A stretch of DNA of 64,000 bases from Candidatus Leptofilum gracile (GCA_016713825.1 JADJOJ010000007.1:1-64000); one strand, 5' to 3'; numbered from the stretch's first letter, positions 1-9,656 are shown. Made by a program: numbers and translations. Notes: generated by a model not told the origin, from the letters alone.

Positions 1-1
1 C

Positions 2-698
2 TCAATCACAGCTGAAGGCGCCACCCGCCTCGTTCGCGAGCTGCCGCTCCGAACAGCCGCTCGCGCCCTCTACCGGGCCGGGGTGGACGGCATTTCTCCC
101 GGCCGAACGCACTCAACTATCAATCCTGCAAACCAAAAACGGACTGGAGATTGCCCACCAGCTCCTCCACCTGGTAGAAGGGCAACTGCACCGGCTGCCC
201 CAGCTGACGCGTGCCCAACTTATGCAGCTCTCCGGGGTTGGTCAGGCGCAGGCAGCGCGCTTACAGGCTTCGCTGGAGCTGGGTCGGCGGGTGCTGCAAG
301 CCGACACCGGTGAGCAGCCCAGCATCCAATCCCCGGCCGATGCCGCCAATCTCCTGATGTACGAGATGATGAATCTCACTCAGGAACACCTGCGGGTCAT
401 CCTGCTCAATACCCGCAACCGGGTCATCACCGTACCCACCGTCTACGTCGGCAGCCTCAACACCAGCGTGGTGCGCCTGGCGGAACTGTTTAAGCCCGCC
501 ATCGTGCACAACGCCGCCGCCGTGATCGTTGTTCATAACCACCCCTCGGGCGACTGCTCGCCGAGTCCGGAAGATGTGCGCGTTACGCGCCATCTGGTGC
601 AGGTGGGGGAGATGCTCTCCATCCCCGTATTGGATCACATCATCCTGGGACGGCACCGCTTTGTTTCGCTGAAGGAGCGGCAGTTGGGCTTCGACTGA
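2..698 (+). CDS. RadC-like JAB/MPN domain protein (partial, frameshifted)
   Basis: RadC-family protein, usually on plasmids and integrative elements; its biochemical role is unsettled. The intact part (222-698) holds the JAMM metal motif HNHPSGD followed by SPSPED, as in RadC. Upstream, an N-terminal RadC-like helical segment reads VRELPLRTAARALYRAG in frame 2, then shifts to frame 3 (LQTKNGLEIAHQLLHLVEG) near the CCC run at 98-100, followed by a helix-hairpin-helix (LMQLSGVGQAQAARL). One extra C would explain the break. The start lies at or left of the window edge. The family is clear; the N-terminus is uncertain. Confidence 0.82.
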   Translation, partial: QSQLKAPPASFASCRSEQPLAPSTGPGWTAFLPAERTQLSILQTKNGLEIAHQLLHLVEGQLHRLPQLTRAQLMQLSGVGQAQAARLQASLELGRRVLQADTGEQPSIQSPADAANLLMYEMMNLTQEHLRVILLNTRNRVITVPTVYVGSLNTSVVRLAELFKPAIVHNAAAVIVVHNHPSGDCSPSPEDVRVTRHLVQVGEMLSIPVLDHIILGRHRFVSLKERQLGFD

Positions 699-753
699 AA
701 CCGCCTGGAGGTTCACCATACCTTACCAACCCCGGCCGGTCGGGCAGCAAACA

Positions 754-1617
754 GTGCTGTCTGGCGGGCTGTGGTCTGGAACAGGGAGATTTCTCAACCC
801 CATGAGAAAACCTCAAGGCAGTCAAAGACATGGCGATCAAGGCCAGGTCCATGCCATGCATCCCCCTAAAAACCCTATAAACAAAGAAGAACAACAGGAG
901 ACACACCATGAAGCACACATTGGCACTTATGCCATTTGGTTCGATACGGCCGTTCCCGGCTGGGTAGCGGTTAATGATAAGCAGCAGCACAGCTTTGGCA
1001 ACGGCGCCAGGGGTGAGCAGGCCGCCATCCGTCATGCCCTGCGGGCTGCGTTTCCCCAGGTGGCCGCAGCAGTGGAACATCTGTGTGCTCACTTTCCTGA
1101 GGCTGCCAGCCGGGGCTGGGCCGCCGCGGAGCTGCTGGTACTGGGATTCGTACTGACACCAGACCCAACAGAGCCAGACGAACTGGCCCGGGTGCGCTCG
1201 CAGCGGCAGGAGCGCTGGTATCGCCTGCTCCAGCAGGCGGACGGCCGTCTCGCCTGCGACTGCCCGGATTACGAGCAGGGCGGGCTGGCGCTGGCGTCAC
1301 CACCCCTGGCCAACCAGCTGCTGTGCAAACATCTGCTGGCCTACTTCCTCGCCGGTCATCTCGCCTGGTCGCTAACGGAGGCGACACCGGTTCCCCTGCA
1401 TCCCAAAACGCAGCATGGCCGGTCGTTTTCGCGGGCGGGCGGTCCCGTCCGTGGGCCACCACAACGGCCACCGGCTCATCAACAGCCAGGGCAGCCGCCC
1501 GCTGTGGCAACGGGCAGCCGGTGCTACCCGCATCTTTCCCACTACCGCTCCTATGTAGCTACACCCAGCGGCCCTTCAGCCCAGGAGAAGCTGCTCAGCT
1601 GGAGCCTGGGGCGGTGA
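754..1617 (+). CDS. SWIM zinc-finger protein of the element
   Basis: The open frame contains a SWIM-type zinc finger: ACDCPDY, a spacer of about 20 residues, then LCKHLLAYFLAG, giving the CxC...CxH pattern near residues 168-197. SWIM fingers bind nucleic acid or proteins; nothing more specific can be said. A good ribosome site (AGGAG) precedes an ATG at 908 (MKHTLAL), but that ATG is in another frame. A single missing T near 923-926 would join it to the frame used here, so the true N-terminus is probably 908. The C-terminal 80 residues are Pro/Arg-rich and may also be out of frame. Orphan function within the mobile element. Confidence 0.6.
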   Translation: MLSGGLWSGTGRFLNPMRKPQGSQRHGDQGQVHAMHPPKNPINKEEQQETHHEAHIGTYAIWFDTAVPGWVAVNDKQQHSFGNGARGEQAAIRHALRAAFPQVAAAVEHLCAHFPEAASRGWAAAELLVLGFVLTPDPTEPDELARVRSQRQERWYRLLQQADGRLACDCPDYEQGGLALASPPLANQLLCKHLLAYFLAGHLAWSLTEATPVPLHPKTQHGRSFSRAGGPVRGPPQRPPAHQQPGQPPAVATGSRCYPHLSHYRSYVATPSGPSAQEKLLSWSLGR

Positions 1618-1742
1618 TGGCCTCGCTCTGCGGAAACTTCTTCGAACAGAATGACCCAATCTGAAACAAAACAACCAAACAGAACAAGGAAAACTGACAT
1701 GAATCCAATCACGATAATTGCTTTCCATCCACGGGCTATGAA

Positions 1743-2129
1743 TTGCACATCCCGGTTACGTTCGAGGAACTCCCTGCGACCATGCGCCGCCTGGCGCGCG
1801 GCCTACACGCCCAGCCGGAGCCAGTCCTCACGGCCAGGAAGGATTACCCATCTGTCCCCGGCACGGTGTACCTATGCAGCAAAGAAAACCGCAACGGAGA
1901 TCTCTGGTTCTCCCATAAAATGGTCCATCCTACCTCCGGCGAAACGGTGTACTGCCGGGGTTATGCCCAGCAGAGCAGCCCTGGCTATGACATTCCTCTT
2001 GCCATTGTCAGGGGAGGGGAACGGCCGTCTGGAGGACAAACAATCCGGTGGAGTCAGCTCAAGCAGGGGGTCAAAGAACGGGGCCTCTGGTCAGCCAGGG
2101 CTAGGCACGATACAGGCGAAAGGAGGTAA
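1743..2129 (+). CDS. Hypothetical element protein
   Basis: About 128 residues beginning MHIPVTFEEL, with a compact mixed composition (for example GTVYLCSKENRNGDLWF and SGETVYCRGYAQQ) that reads like a real small globular protein. I do not recognise the family. An ATG at 1699 (MNPITIIAFHPRAM) lies in the adjacent frame. One missing G near 1739-1742 would join the two into MNPITIIAFHPRAMELHIPV, so the gene probably starts at 1699. No membrane segments. A competing frame (1651-2205) is open but has Ser/Arg-rich composition typical of a shadow. Confidence 0.45.
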   Translation: MHIPVTFEELPATMRRLARGLHAQPEPVLTARKDYPSVPGTVYLCSKENRNGDLWFSHKMVHPTSGETVYCRGYAQQSSPGYDIPLAIVRGGERPSGGQTIRWSQLKQGVKERGLWSARARHDTGERR

Positions 2130-2309
2130 CGGCCATTCACCGCAACTGCCTGCACGCGAATGGCTGCCAAGGATGCCGATCCATTCGACGCTCTTTGGGG
2201 GATAGAGTGGATTGCCACCTGTCTGTCGGTAACATCCTTTAGGTAGGCGGGACGGGCAGTTGCGCTGCCTAATGGGGACCAACTGCTCGTGCCTATAAGT
2301 AGAAAAAGC

Positions 2310-2355
2310 AGCCCAATCGGTCTCCTCGCGAGGCTGGTTGGGCTTTCTTTTTTTT
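2310..2355 (+). terminator. Intrinsic terminator
   Basis: Inverted repeat AGCCCAA (2310-2316) / TTGGGCT (2338-2344), with an inner CCTCGCGAGG stem in the loop, followed by a run of T to 2355. It fits the end of the 0.2-2.2 kb gene group. Confidence 0.75.
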
Positions 2356-2359
2356 GTGG

Positions 2360-3420
2360 CGTATCACCTTCTCCGGTGTGTTCTGTACAACGCGGGTAAG
2401 CCCCTTCCAGCTTTCATCATAGACCCAAGCGAGCCTTTGGCGCAAGAAAAAACGCCCACCCTCCGCCCTTCTGCGGCGCTGGCGCCGCAGGCAGGACTGC
2501 CTGTCCTGCTGGCTGCCCGCCCCCTCCCTTAGGTGTCAGCAGATTGCCCGGACTCTGCGGCACAGAGACAAGGTCAGCTGGCCTGAGAATCACGGAAAAT
2601 TAGATGAGAGGAAGATTAAAATCTACGTTTTTAAAATCGTACGTCCGGGGGAGTTGGCGGGTTTTATTGGGTCGTAGTACATAGGGTCTTACGATTTGGA
2701 CAGTACGTAAGATCTGCAAAAACTACATCTAAGTGCTATTGTCACCTCGTTCAATTTGTGGCATATTTTTGCGCTGAACATGAAAACAGGAAAGCGATCT
2801 ACGAACCAACCTTCATTAACAAAGCAGTATCGGTCAACCGCCACCGGACGTCGGTGCCACCGGTTTATCACTGCTGTCGTGGCGCTGGCCACGTTCTTTT
2901 TCTCATGGTCGTTGGCCCCGTTGCGGAACCGGGTTTCTGGCAGCTGAAGGATCTCGTTGGGCTGGGGGCCAACTTCATTCTCTACACCGCTCTCATCCAT
3001 ACCGCACTCTCCTCCTGTCGGCTACATCGGTCACATTCTGTTCAGCAGCGTCGAAGTGCTGCGGGGCTTTCTCCGGGATAAGGCTGCATCGCTGCCACCG
3101 CCCCAGGCATATTTTCCGGGCTGCCGGAACGCTTTTCCCCACACAGCAATATCATCTCCCTCGCCGATGTAAACCATCGGGCGCAATCCATTTCCCTCTT
3201 CTCCGTAAACACCATCCCCGTTTGCGCAGCACCAACAAAGCTCCCTTTAGCCTGTTCATGCAGGCAGTCTCTCCTGGCTCCTAGCCGTTCCCCTAATCAA
3301 CTGACCTGAAATACCCCATAAAATTCAGAGTTCTGGCACATCCTGGCATAAGGCCCAGGAAAGCCAGCGCCTGTCAGTTGCTTTGCTGTCTTCTCAGCAA
3401 GGCCAAGATTAGGAGTAATC
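2360..3420. other. Long stretch without a confident gene
   Basis: About 1 kb with no convincing intact gene. A plus-strand segment starting at 2780 (MKTGKRSTNQPSLTKQ, then a hydrophobic stretch ITAVVALATFFFSW) continues in other frames as GANFILYTALIHTA and VGYIGHILFSSVEVL. It could be a small membrane protein of the transfer region broken by two or more frameshifts. The minus-strand reading at 2689-3000 is equally open. I cannot decide and assign no product. Confidence 0.3.
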
Positions 3421-3422
3421 CG

Positions 3423-3972
3423 ATGAGAAATCAACACCCGGTATCGCAATACCCGGAAGAAAACCATCTCCCTCACCACTGGGGCCATGACCAGCTGAAA
3501 CGGTATGCCGATGCCCATGGCCTGACCTTCAGTGCCGCCATCGAAACCCTCGCTTGTGGGCATGAAGGCCGACCTTACCCAGCTGCTGGTGCCGCTGCTC
3601 AACGATATCGTCGCGGTCGGCCTGGCGCGCAACTTCAACCGGCTGGCTAAGCTGAGCATCCAGGCGGCGGCCGAATCGGCCATGACCCACGACCTGACCG
3701 CGATGCTTCTTTTGCAGCTAATCCGTCAGGAAGCCGAGCGGCATCCGGCAGATTTCGAAGACCGCTTCGCCGTCAGCCACGATCCCACCGTCCAACCAGA
3801 TTTCCGCATCCGTGAGGTATACAACCATATGCGCCACATGGCCCGCAAGCGGCAAAAGCGGCTGATGAGTCAGCCGCTGCAGCAGCTTCTAGAACAGTAT
3901 GCCCAGGCAGAACCAGCCGTGGCCGGAACGGAGAGTATAGCCTTGGCAGAAACGGAGGTGGGCCATGCGTGA
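3423..3972 (+). CDS. Hypothetical protein preceding relaxase (frameshifted)
   Basis: The start ATG at 3423 has an AGGAG ribosome site. The first part (MRNQHPVSQYPEENHLPHHW ... LTFSAAIETL) continues after a frameshift near 3550-3556 as VGMKADLTQLLVPLLNDIVAVGLARNFNRL, a helical protein of about 180 residues with a basic segment (MARKRQKRLMS). It overlaps the relaxase-like gene by 8 bases, so the two are probably translationally coupled. Position directly before a relaxase suggests a relaxosome accessory protein (MobC-like role), but I see no diagnostic motif; this is context inference only. Confidence 0.5.
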
Positions 3973-4590
3973 GTTGCACAATGTCGTCCGCCATCAGGTC
4001 CACGAAAACCGCACCAAAACAGGCCGCGTCTCCGCCACGGTAACACGGAAGATTGCCAACTACCTGGCCTACGGCCGGGCCGACCCGTCCAACAGCAGCA
4101 GCGTGAGCCGCGCGGGGCCTGGCTGGACCAAAACAGCCAGCCGCGCACCCATGATGAGGTCATTGCCTGGGTGGCGCAAGAGGGCAAAACGCAGCGGTAC
4201 ACGCACCAGCTCATTCTCTCCGTGAAGGATGAGTGGCTGACCCCGGAAGCGTACAACCGGGCGCTGGCAGCCGGTGGCCCCTTCTTCACTGAGTGGCGCC
4301 TCATGGCCCATACGGATACCAGCTACTCGCACGCCCACGTCATCGCCTTGGGTGACAAGCAGATTCGCTTTAAATCCGAATCGTTTCGCGACTGGTGGCT
4401 GACGGTGCGGCAGGCGCTGGAAACCGAACGAGGCGGCCTGGCGCAGCGCACGGCCGTGCCGGAACATGCGCTGAGCCAGGAACTGGTGCCAGCGGCCGCC
4501 GCTGAGCGCAGCCTCTCCCTTCAACCGGATTTAGAAGCGGCCCAACCGCAGCAGGAAGCTGAAGCGGCATGGGGCATGGAGTGGGAATGA
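3965..4590 (+). CDS. Small relaxase-like protein with HxH motif (frameshifted)
   Basis: Read through one frameshift near 4085-4090, this gives about 208 residues: MRELHNVVRHQVHENR, a conserved-looking Tyr segment IANYLAYGRADP, then WLDQNSQPRTHDEVIAWVAQ, and after it SYSHAHVIALGDKQIRF. An upstream tyrosine followed by a histidine pair (HxH) and hydrophobic residues is the motif order of HUH relaxases. Known relaxases nick oriT and stay bound to the DNA 5' end. The gene's ATGA stop/start overlap with a VirD4-type coupling protein (4587) strongly supports a transfer role. It is much smaller than most MOB proteins and could instead be an HUH nuclease of another class. Confidence 0.6.
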
Positions 4591-6689
4591 TGAATGAACA
4601 AATGACCCTTTTTAACTACTGGCAAGAGCTATGGCGCGAGGCCACCCCCAAAACGAAGCGGGCGCTCCGCATAACGGCCATAGTGTATGTGGTGCTCTTC
4701 CTCTTGGGCAGCTATCTGGCTGCCACCCAAATGGCGGCAATCGCGCCAATGGATCTTGGCGGCAAAGCCTTTGCGGCGGTAAGCGTTGGGCCGTTTGGTG
4801 TCGTCTGGCAGCTGTTGACCTGGCTCGGTGTGCTGGTGGAAGACCCGCGTAATCCGGGGCTGGGCTGGCTCGTTCCCGCCGTTCTCCACCTCGCGTTTTG
4901 GGGAGGTGTCTACTACCTGGGTATCCAGCCGGTGAACCAGATGGTGCTGAACAAGCGGCGGGCCAGAAAGCATGAAGCAAAGCAGGGCAACCTGTCAGAT
5001 AGCAACATCATTGCGGCGCTGCCAGGTGAAACGGGTGTCCCGTTTGTCACGCTCAGAACGAGAAGAAGAAGGCGGTACCGTTGGTCCAGACTATGCCAGG
5101 GGGCAGGGACATATCCTGGTGGTGGCCAGTACGCGCTCGGGCAAAGGGGCTGCACCTGACCGAAGTGCTCAAGCAGTGGCCTGGCGCAGCGGTTGTTGTT
5201 GACCCGAAATCGGAGCAGTGGACAAGAACGGCCGCCTTGCGCCAACAGCGAGTCGGTCCGGTTTATCACCTGCCGGGGCACCAGGTAAAGCTGGCACTAC
5301 TACAACTTCCAAAATCCCGACGATCTGCAAGAGCTGCACGCCCAGATGATGCGGCCAGACGAAGACAGCCAGCGCATCTTTGCCGACAAAGCCCTGTCGC
5401 TGTTTCGGGCAGTGGGTCACTTCGCGGCCGAGCGGGGCGAGGATGCCCTGCGTGTCTTACTGGATGCGGGAGAGGACGACTTCATGCAGGTGCTGCTGGG
5501 GCTGGAGAGCGTACCAGCGGCCAGACAGTTTGTCCGTCAGTTTACCAACGGCCTGACGCCCGATAAGGTGACCAGCAACGACCGGTTTGTCACTTCAGCT
5601 TACGGCACCTTTACCACCCGCCTCTTTGGCTACCAGAAGCATATCGACACCATCTGCCCCTATACCCCCAAACTCGCCTTACCGCGGGAATGGGTGGCTA
5701 GAAAATCGACGCTCTACATCACCTACAGCTTGAATGATCTCCAGGGTGTTGGCGGTGTAGTCTCGGCTATCCTGGCGGGTCTGATGCGCCATCACATGCG
5801 GCAGGGTCAGCGTCAGCGGCTGCTGGTGGTAATTGACGAAACGGCCGCTGTACGGATGCGTCACCTGGACACCTATCTGGCGACGGTGGGTGGTTATGGC
5901 ATCACGATGCTGCTTTATGCCCAATCCCTGTCCCAGTTGGAAGGGATCTACGGCAAACCTGGGGCCAACGCCATTCTGTCCAACTGCGCTCACCAGCTGT
6001 GGTATCCGCCCAACGATTTCCAGACCGCGACCCACATCTCCGACATCTTTGGCACCAAGCTGGAACCCAATCGTTCTTTTTCAACCGTCAGCCGGACGAT
6101 TACCAACAAGGAGGGTCAACTGCAAAGAGTGCCGCAGCAGAGTGTCAGCGAATCCTTGCATGAAACACCGGCCTTTTTGCCTACGCAGGTGATGGCCATG
6201 CCCAAGGATAAGGTGTTTGTTGTCACCGAACACGGCCAGCAAATTCGCTTTGTGGGCCAGATGCTGGATGGCCGCGCGACGTTTGGCCAGCTGCCCCGAC
6301 CGCCGCTGCCGCCCCAAATCTCAACCGCTCCCCGGCGCTACACGGAATGGATTCGGCCAGCGGTAGAACCCGCTGAGGCAGAAGATGCCGCTAAGGACGA
6401 TGCCATTACTGGTGGGATGCATACTGCCAGCATCGAGCCGAAGCAAACGGCCGTACGGCCTGAAGCAGAGGCAGCGGGTGAAATGCCTGTTGAGCCAAGT
6501 GCCGCCGTACATGAAGCGGGCAACATGCTCGCCGCAGTAGGTGAAGATGTGGCGGGTGATCCGAGCGACCTGGAGGCAGCAGAGGAAACAGGAGACGGTG
6601 AGACACCCGGCTCAACGCGCCGACCGACTGTAGCAGATTCGGAGCGACCGTCGTGGCGCGACAGTCTGGATGAATCATCGCTGCTGTAA
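4587..6689 (+). CDS. VirD4/TraG-type coupling protein (several frameshifts)
   Basis: Type IV coupling ATPases sit in the inner membrane and pump the relaxase-DNA complex into the secretion channel. Seen: two N-terminal membrane segments (about residues 30-50 and 85-115), Walker A ASTRSGKG at about 5130, VVVDPKSEQW, then the long C-terminal ATPase with LLVVIDE (Walker B, about 5820), YLATVGGYGITMLLYAQSLS and QLEGIYGKPGANAILSNCAH, all typical of TraG/VirD4. The tail after about 6300 is acidic and unstructured. Frame changes near 5052, at the GGGG run 5146-5149 (one extra G) and near 5292 break the reading; the long tail (5346-6689) is intact. Pseudogene or assembly indels are both possible. Confidence 0.85.
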
Positions 6690-6765
6690 CCAGCATTGTG
6701 TGCAAACCTTTACCGACAACGACTTGATCTGCAAATAAGTTAGCGGAATGCGTCACAACGTCTTT

Positions 6766-6808
6766 GAGCAGGCGGCCTCATGAAGAAAGTTAAGGGTGCC
6801 GCCTGCTC
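6766..6808 (+). terminator. Hairpin after the coupling-protein gene
   Basis: Perfect 11-bp inverted repeat GAGCAGGCGGC (6766-6776) / GCCGCCTGCTC (6798-6808) in the 157-bp gap between the coupling protein and the next gene. No strong T-run follows, so it may be a processing or attenuation hairpin rather than a classical terminator. Confidence 0.45.
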
Positions 6809-6846
6809 CATCAAAGAACAAATACAAAAAGGATATTTAAAACGTT

Positions 6847-7377
6847 ATGAACCATGTACCACCCAATCCATTTATTGATATGCTCCAGAAAGAAGAAGTG
6901 AAAGAGCTTTTTACTTTAGAGCGCACGATCGTGCAGACAGCCTGGATGTTGAATGCTACCCGACAGCTGGCCGAACTGGCCGCTGCTTTTGCCGCGCTCT
7001 TCTTTTACTTTTCCGACGCCTTCTATACAGATGTTCCCTTCTACCTGGGCTATCTCCATTTTTTTGTCTACCTGGGACAGGGCCTTTTTCTTCTCTGGAA
7101 AAGCGAGCGCTGGGTCGCCGGATGGAGTAACCGCAAACGATCGTGGTGGCGGCAGGCAGTGGCTGTTTTGGGTTGGCCTATGCACTACAGCCTGGTTGTT
7201 TTTCATCAGAAGGTCCACCGCTTTGATGATGCCCATCCACCGCACATGATGACCATTGCCTGGCTGCAGGAAAATCTCTTCTTTTCGCTTGCCCGTGGCG
7301 CCAGCCTCTGGTTCTTTGGTTTGTTAGCGTCGTTACTCTTTTTGATCGTCTTAGACCAGGTTCTTCATCTGATTTAA
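6847..7377 (+). CDS. Hypothetical membrane protein
   Basis: 176 residues with hydrophobic segments at about residues 42-60 (AELAAAFAALFFYF), 65-85 (YLGYLHFFVYLGQGLFLL), 103-122 and 152-176 (GLLASLLFLIVLDQVLHLI), giving three or four membrane spans. An N-terminal amphipathic region and a central His/Asp-rich loop (FHQKVHRFDDAHPPHMM) are visible. I do not recognise the family. Its place right after the coupling protein suggests a transfer or establishment membrane protein, by context only. A strong hairpin follows at 7403. Confidence 0.6.
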   Translation: MNHVPPNPFIDMLQKEEVKELFTLERTIVQTAWMLNATRQLAELAAAFAALFFYFSDAFYTDVPFYLGYLHFFVYLGQGLFLLWKSERWVAGWSNRKRSWWRQAVAVLGWPMHYSLVVFHQKVHRFDDAHPPHMMTIAWLQENLFFSLARGASLWFFGLLASLLFLIVLDQVLHLI

Positions 7378-7402
7378 CCTCGGGTAATCTCAAGCATAAC
7401 AG

Positions 7403-7434
7403 GCGGGCCATAGCGGTTTACCGCTGTGGCCCGC
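7403..7434. terminator. Strong GC-rich hairpin
   Basis: GCGGGCCA-TAGCGG / CCGCTG-TGGCCCGC with a 4-base loop, one G-T pair, just downstream of the membrane-protein gene. No T-run, so termination is only likely. Confidence 0.5.
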
Positions 7435-7564
7435 TGCAATGGAGAAAAATTTGTATGCGTTCACAGTTGTTTGGTTTTGTTGTCAAAACCCAGTTACTGT
7501 ATGAATTTTTACTCAACTGCCCCCTGAATCAGGCGGCAACGACCATGATTGAGTTTCTCAGGAG

Positions 7565-8200
7565 ATGAATGCCGTCATCGGTCCTAGACCAGAAACATCA
7601 TCCCAGCTCATTCATTATCTGAGCGATCCGCTGACCCTTGGCTTTGAAGCGTTTCTGAACGAATGGGACGAGAGATCGTGCAGACGGTGCGGGCTGTAAT
7701 GGCCGACCATGCGCTGGCGCCAGAATTTCTGCGGATGAAACGTCTGGAGGATGCCCTATCCTGGCTCTGGCCCAAACTTCGCGAAACGACGGTGCTGGGA
7801 CACTTTGTATTCGCCACGACGATAGATAATCTAGTGTTACTTACCATCTCCTTCGGCTGGAATGATGGCGCTTTGCCTGAGGATGTAGCTTCAGTCGAAA
7901 GCTTCATGCCCCTGTATTCTCACAAGGTGGAGCAGCTTGGGTATACATGCCAGCTGCTCTCGCCGCTGATTCAGCTAGAGAAGCCTGCGCCAGAAAAAGT
8001 ATGGTCCGCGTATCGATACCCTGCTCAGCCTGAAAAACCTGGTGGAGTACCGCCGCCAGTACCTGACGCGCAAAACAGTTGAAATTACTTTAAAGCAGGC
8101 TTGTCAGGACAACAACCTGGCTATGGCCACGGTGAAGAAGTATGCCCCTGTTTTGTGTGAGCGTTGGTATGACCATCGTTATGAAGGAGACGTGCATTGA
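7565..8200 (+). CDS. Hypothetical element protein (two frameshifts)
   Basis: The region is coding-like across three frames. It starts with MNAVIGPRPETSSQLIHYLS after GGAG at 7560, then EIVQTVRAVMADHALAPEF (7670-8010), and finally KNLVEYRRQYLTRKTVEITL ending VHTGA-stop at 8198-8200. The last segment has a helix-turn-helix feel (KQACQDNNLAMATVKKYAP). Frame changes lie near 7665 and about 8005. I do not recognise the family; a DNA-binding role is possible from the C-terminal segment. A clear terminator follows at 8301. Confidence 0.45.
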
Positions 8201-8300
8201 GGCGGCTGACCCTGGCAAAAAGGTAGGTGAGTGAACCATTTCGTGCACCATTCAGTGAACGAAACACAATGTGCACCCAGCCTGTAACAAAGTCGTTTAC

Positions 8301-8345
8301 ACTGCCCCGCGATGGACGCCCCCATCACGGGGCAGTTTTATTTTC
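8301..8345 (+). terminator. Intrinsic terminator
   Basis: ACTGCCCCG (8301-8309) pairs with CGGGGCAGT (8328-8336), extended inward by GATGG/CCATC, and is followed by TTTATTTT. It separates the preceding gene from the regulator/replication operon. Confidence 0.8.
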
Positions 8346-8364
8346 ACACACAAAGGAGTAAACG

Positions 8365-8604
8365 ATGAGTCGAGAAGAACGGGTTGTAGTGCGCTGTACA
8401 GCGGCTGAAAAGAAGCTGCTGGGCGAGGTAGCTCTGACGATGCAGCGGACGCTGAGCGATGCGGTACGCATCCTGGTTTTTGAGAAGGCCAGAGCGCTGG
8501 AGATATTGATCCCCGCGCCGGTTGAAGGGACCGTGCCGCTGCACATCCACAGCATTGTGGATGCCCAATTACTTACCCGAACCCATTCAGGAGGTGAGCG
8601 ATGA
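8365..8604 (+). CDS. Ribbon-helix-helix (CopG/Arc-like) regulator
   Basis: 79 residues. The N-terminal 45 read ERVVVRCTAAEKKLLGEVAL then MQRTLSDAVRILVFEKAR: a beta strand followed by two helices, the usual ribbon-helix-helix layout in which a dimer binds the DNA major groove with its paired strands. AAAGGAG lies 7 bases before the ATG. The stop overlaps the next start (ATGA, 8601-8604), and the following genes are replication proteins. It is therefore likely a copy-number or operon autoregulator of the element; that role is inferred. Confidence 0.65.
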   Translation: MSREERVVVRCTAAEKKLLGEVALTMQRTLSDAVRILVFEKARALEILIPAPVEGTVPLHIHSIVDAQLLTRTHSGGER

Positions 8605-8786
8605 ACTATAAACCAGATTTAGATCCCGAAGCCGTTGTCTTGAGTAAAGTGTATGCCTTGCTCATCCAGGCTGCCCGGCGGAAAAAGGCCAAAGCGCAAC
8701 AAGCCGACGGCCGGGTCCAAACAGGCCGCCAGGTTCCAGCCAACTGCGAAGAGCCTCACACGACAGCTTCGTTCCCAGCTGAATAG
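8601..8786 (+). CDS. Small hypothetical protein
   Basis: 61 residues, starting at an ATGA overlap with the regulator and preceded by AGGAGGTGAG, a near-perfect ribosome site. Charged, lysine/arginine-rich middle (AARRKKAKAQQA). No family recognised. The next gene begins 3 bases after its stop, so it belongs to the same operon. The strong translation signal makes it more credible than its length alone would. Confidence 0.6.
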   Translation: MNYKPDLDPEAVVLSKVYALLIQAARRKKAKAQQADGRVQTGRQVPANCEEPHTTASFPAE

Positions 8787-8789
8787 ATT

Positions 8790-9656
8790 ATGGCAGAGTA
8801 TCGGCAAATTCATACCCGCATCTGGAAGGACAGCTGGTTTCTCAGTCTGGCGCCGGCGCACAAGCTGCTGTTCATCTACCTGTTTGGCAACGAGCGCGCC
8901 AGCGTTGCCGGCATTTATGAACTGCCCCTGCCGGTCATCTGCTTTGAGACCGGTTTGGACGAATCCGTTGTTCAGGCAGGCCTGGCTGTTTTCATTCAGG
9001 CGGGCAAGGTGCTCTACGATAATGATGTGGTATGGGTGGTTAATTTGCGCAAATACAACGACAGCGGCAGCGGCAAGGTGAGGGTCAAAATCGACAAGGA
9101 TATAGCCGCTGTTCCCGCGGGTATCGTCAAAACCCTATACACCGAACATTACCAGAGCAGATACCCTATCCAGCCAATGAAACAACCGCAGATACCCTAT
9201 CCAGCAGTGGCGAGCGAACAAGAACAAGAACAAGAAAGAGAAAAAGAACAGGAACAGGAACAGGAAAACTTTGCTCCGCCTGCGGCGGCAGCCCCTAAAG
9301 ACGAGGTTGAGGCAATCTTCGCTGCCTGGGAACGCTGCTTCCCAGGCAAGCCTCAGCCCCGGCGCACGGCTGCCCAACGGGAAAAAGTGCGGGAACGGCT
9401 GAAAAGCAGCCATTTTCGGGAGAACTATGAAACAGCTTTGGCCACCGCCGCCCAAAGCCCAACGCTGCAAAGTGAATCCTGGTTTTCCTTTGACTTTTTT
9501 GTAAAGAACGAGGCCAACTATCAGAAGATGCTTGATGGGTGGATGACCTGGAAAGATAAGCAGCAAAACGGGGCAACCGCAAATTCCGCCTCACCAGCGG
9601 TGACCCTGGCCGAAGCCGAACGGTTGAACCAGCTGCTGGCCACGGGAGCATTATGA
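8790..9656 (+). CDS. Replisome organizer-like replication protein
   Basis: 288 residues. The N-terminus (RQIHTRIWKDSWFLSLAPAH, LLFIYLFGNERASVAGIYEL) resembles the winged-helix domain of phage and plasmid replisome-organizer proteins that bind the origin. A Gln/Glu-repeat linker follows (EQEQEQEREKEQEQEQ, residues 145-162), then a C-terminal helical domain (EAIFAAWERCFPGKPQ ... WFSFDFFVKNEANYQKML) like DnaD/DnaB2-type helicase-recruiting segments. It overlaps the DnaC-like loader by 4 bases (ATGA). Known systems pair such an organizer with a loader to bring the host replicative helicase to the origin. The role is inferred from domain feel plus neighbour. Confidence 0.75.
   Translation: MAEYRQIHTRIWKDSWFLSLAPAHKLLFIYLFGNERASVAGIYELPLPVICFETGLDESVVQAGLAVFIQAGKVLYDNDVVWVVNLRKYNDSGSGKVRVKIDKDIAAVPAGIVKTLYTEHYQSRYPIQPMKQPQIPYPAVASEQEQEQEREKEQEQEQENFAPPAAAAPKDEVEAIFAAWERCFPGKPQPRRTAAQREKVRERLKSSHFRENYETALATAAQSPTLQSESWFSFDFFVKNEANYQKMLDGWMTWKDKQQNGATANSASPAVTLAEAERLNQLLATGAL

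Noticed and set aside
2338..2532. Small frame after the first terminator
   Set aside because: Begins inside the terminator stem and ends in low-complexity Pro/Ala; no ribosome site.
9220..9275. Short tandem repeat (GAACAAGAACAG type) as a regulatory element
   Set aside because: It encodes the Gln/Glu linker of the replication protein in frame; a coding low-complexity linker explains it.
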